A stretch of 41,422 nt of DNA from Qipengyuania flavescens. GTDB lineage: Bacteria; Pseudomonadota; Alphaproteobacteria; Sphingomonadales; Sphingomonadaceae. Below are positions 39,718 to 41,422 of the stretch, piece after piece (position 1 is the first letter of the stretch; the number at the start of each line of letters is the position of its first letter). The position numbers and the translations under genes are program-made. The stretch lies in NCBI RefSeq assembly GCF_029688735.1, contig NZ_JARULD010000007.1, forward strand, positions 1 to 41,422, read 5' to 3'. The notes beneath the pieces were generated by a model. The model searched no databases. It had not been told where the DNA came from and saw only the letters and a program-made list of their open reading frames with translations.

Positions 39718-40364
39718 GGCTACATGACCTGATCCGCAGATGGGCGGTCAGTTATACCGAGCATGGGAAGTATTCTCCGGTCGGTGTCTGGTTTCACTGG
39801 ATAATGGCGGGGCTGGTGCTCTTTCAGCTAGGCTCAGGGTGGATGATGTCGCGCTATCCCGTAGGCGCCAGCAAGCTTGCCACCTACGAATTGCATAGCG
39901 AGCTGGGGCTGACCATCCTGTTTTTTGCCATTTTGAGGTTCGCTTGGCGGCTTTTTGTCCCTGATCCGGTCAATGACGCTGATGCGCCCGGCTGGCAGAG
40001 CACGGCAGCGCACATCACCCAGTACCTCTTTTATGGCTTGTTCGCGTTACTTCCGCTGAGCGGATGGGCGATGTGGTCTGCGATACAGCCGGTGCAGCCT
40101 CTGCGTCTTGCCGGATTGGTCGCGATACCGCCGATGCCCTTTCATTCGCTCTCCCCTGCGTGGCAGTATCAAGTGCTCGACTGGGCCGAAAGCCTTCATG
40201 TCCTCGGCGTTATCGGCCTCGCATTGCTGGTGCCGCTGCATGTAATAGCGGCGTTGAAACATCATTTCTGGGATCGCGATGATACGGTCAGAGGCATTCT
40301 ACCGGAAATTCGAGACGACGAGACGGCTCCGGACCATAAGCAATATACGCCGCGAGTGGGCTGA
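39714..40364 (+). CDS. Cytochrome b561-family membrane protein
   Basis: A 216-residue four-helix di-heme b-type cytochrome. SPVGVWFHWIMAGLVLFQ, YELHSELGLTILFFAILRFAWR, ESLHVLGVIGLALLVPLHVIAALKHHF show the conserved histidines expected to bind heme in helices 1, 2 and 4. It transfers electrons from quinol in the inner membrane; the partner is unknown. It is coupled to the CtaG-like gene. Its 3' end overlaps the convergent cytochrome c gene by about 77 bases, a long overlap that may limit convergent expression. Confidence 0.87.
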   Translation: MRLHDLIRRWAVSYTEHGKYSPVGVWFHWIMAGLVLFQLGSGWMMSRYPVGASKLATYELHSELGLTILFFAILRFAWRLFVPDPVNDADAPGWQSTAAHITQYLFYGLFALLPLSGWAMWSAIQPVQPLRLAGLVAIPPMPFHSLSPAWQYQVLDWAESLHVLGVIGLALLVPLHVIAALKHHFWDRDDTVRGILPEIRDDETAPDHKQYTPRVG

Positions 40365-41010
40365 TCTCGTCCTCTCGCAATTTGCTGGCCGTATCGTGCA
40401 TGACGTTGAGTGCATCGCCGTATCGCTCACCGTTTCGCCAGCGGCGCAATTGTTCGGCGTGGTACGCAGCGCTTTGACCAACCAGGGGTGGATTGCCGCC
40501 ACCCAAGCCCAGACCGGTTTCCCCATGGCAAGATGCGCAGGACGATAGAGCGCGTTCGGGTAAGCCTGCATGGTAGATCTCGTATGCTTTCGCAATTTCG
40601 CACGAGGGTTCAGTCAAAGTCGTGCTTCCCTCCATGCCCTCGGGAAAGTCCATGGCCGCGTAATAGGCTGACACAGCCAACCGCTCCTCGGAATTTAGAC
40701 GGCCTGCAAGCCAAGTCATTTGGGGATGGCTACGTTGGCCGTCCGCGTAAAAGCCCAGCTGCCGCACAAGATATCCCGTATCCATGCCCGCTATTCTCGG
40801 CACCAACGCTCCGTCGCCGCCGCCGTCCAGCCCATGACAAGTGTGGCAAGCGGCCTGCGGACCCGCGTCCCCGCCTGATAAGGCAATCAATTCGCCGGTG
40901 TCGTCGAATGGATCGTCGATCGGGGCAGGAGTGCATGACGCCAGCGCCATAGCAAAGGCGGCGACGGACAGGTTAGAGCGGAAAAGCATCGTCTGGCGGG
41001 AACGAAGCAT
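40288..41010 (-). CDS. Di-heme c-type cytochrome (c4-like), lipoprotein
   Basis: About 240 residues from the ATG at 41010; another ATG at 40989 is equally possible. The lipobox ALASC closes a hydrophobic signal. Two heme-binding sites follow: CHTCH with downstream MTWLAGRL as likely Met ligand, and CASCH with NVMHDTASKL as the second Met region, the tandem layout of cytochrome c4. As a periplasmic lipoprotein it would carry electrons to a terminal oxidase. It faces the b561 gene (convergent) and is divergent from another cytochrome c with a very short gap. Confidence 0.85.
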   Translation of the reverse strand: MLRSRQTMLFRSNLSVAAFAMALASCTPAPIDDPFDDTGELIALSGGDAGPQAACHTCHGLDGGGDGALVPRIAGMDTGYLVRQLGFYADGQRSHPQMTWLAGRLNSEERLAVSAYYAAMDFPEGMEGSTTLTEPSCEIAKAYEIYHAGLPERALSSCASCHGETGLGLGGGNPPLVGQSAAYHAEQLRRWRNGERYGDALNVMHDTASKLREDEISPLAAYIAYGPEPSRRLEFPVECL

Positions 41011-41027
41011 GCAATTGTCCGGTTCCC

Positions 41028-41422
41028 ATGGGAATGGGGAGTGTGGAGCATCGGAATTGGAAAGCCATCGTGGCCGGCGTAGCCTTAGCCGCTTGTGCAG
41101 CGCTTGCCGCATGCAAGGACCCGGTCGAGACGCGGCGAGAGCCGGCTATCGGACCGAAGGATCGCGGCTTAATAGCAATCAAGCGCGCAGGCTGTGGATC
41201 TTGCCACGAAATTCCCGGGCTGGACTGGCCATCCGGGCGCTTGGGACCATCGCTTGATGGCTTCGACGATGTCGGCTTGATAGCTGGCCAATTGCCGAAC
41301 CGGCCGGACGTATTGGCGGCCTTCATCCGCAACGCACCTTCCGTGAAGGAGGGCTCTTCCATGCCGCCAATGCCAATTAGCGAGGCTGAGGCGGCAGATA
41401 TCGCAGCCTATTTATATGGTCT
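41028..41422 (+). CDS. c-type cytochrome, lipoprotein, cut by the right edge
   Basis: An open frame from ATG 41028 (or 41034, or GTG 41043) runs to the window end without a stop. It has a signal with lipobox LAAC, a heme site CGSCH about 60 residues in, and MPPMPISEAEAADIAAYLY, the typical Met ligand and last helix of a class I cytochrome c. Only a few residues are probably missing unless it is fused to another domain. It is divergent from the c4-like gene with only about 17 bases between starts, and probably leads into oxidase genes beyond the edge. Confidence 0.82.
   Translation, partial: MGMGSVEHRNWKAIVAGVALAACAALAACKDPVETRREPAIGPKDRGLIAIKRAGCGSCHEIPGLDWPSGRLGPSLDGFDDVGLIAGQLPNRPDVLAAFIRNAPSVKEGSSMPPMPISEAEAADIAAYLYG

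Overview
The window reads as chromosome of a GC-rich alphaproteobacterium. A Sphingomonadales/Erythrobacter-like host is my inference from codon use, the TamA/TamB pair, the catabolic gene content and a family of short dispersed intergenic repeats; no rRNA or ordinary tRNA is present to settle it.

Layout. 220-2001: a small membrane protein and a CPBP-type membrane protease, divergent from a TetR regulator across a near-perfect palindrome. 2117-9047: an RNA-repair locus. rtcR (CARF domain plus sigma54 activator) is divergent from rsr (Ro60 ortholog), followed by an array of five tandem tRNA-mimicking Y-RNA-like genes, then rtcB (RNA ligase), a nine-cysteine protein and rtcA (RNA cyclase). A -24/-12 promoter and a 16-bp palindrome lie between rtcR and rsr. 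9314-17671: an ABM monooxygenase, a small lipoprotein coupled to tamB-tamA, and a divergent YihY/BrkB membrane protein. 17672-22437: a patchy stretch with repeats, a frameshifted remnant, a secreted serine protease plus lipoprotein of lower GC, and two unrecognised proteins. 22438-24579: a GST, the tRNA hydroxylase TrhO and an HNH protein. 24744-38252: a catabolic region with a PhlG-like C-C hydrolase, a berberine-bridge-type flavoenzyme, GST-fold protein, two sulfatases, a lipoprotein formylglycine-generating enzyme, two haloalkane-dehalogenase-like hydrolases, an HCCA-isomerase-like protein, DUF1330 proteins and two TetR regulators with recognisable operators. 38962-41422: CtaG-like, cytochrome b561 and c-type cytochrome genes running off the right edge.

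How it works together. In the RNA-repair locus, RtcR would sense damaged RNA and drive one sigma54 transcript through rsr, the Y-RNA array and rtcB-x-rtcA. The five RNAs share a two-stem frame with compensatory base changes and carry circularly permuted tRNA modules whose anticodon arm is replaced by a short tetraloop hairpin, and whose acceptor ends are joined internally. The permutation point differs between units. This array, together with the Cys-rich protein between rtcB and rtcA, is the most unusual system here. In the catabolic region, a shared 17-bp operator (TGGCAC-N5-RTGCCA) links the FGE/sulfatase promoter with the dehalogenase operon, suggesting one regulon for sulfated and possibly halogenated phenolic substrates.
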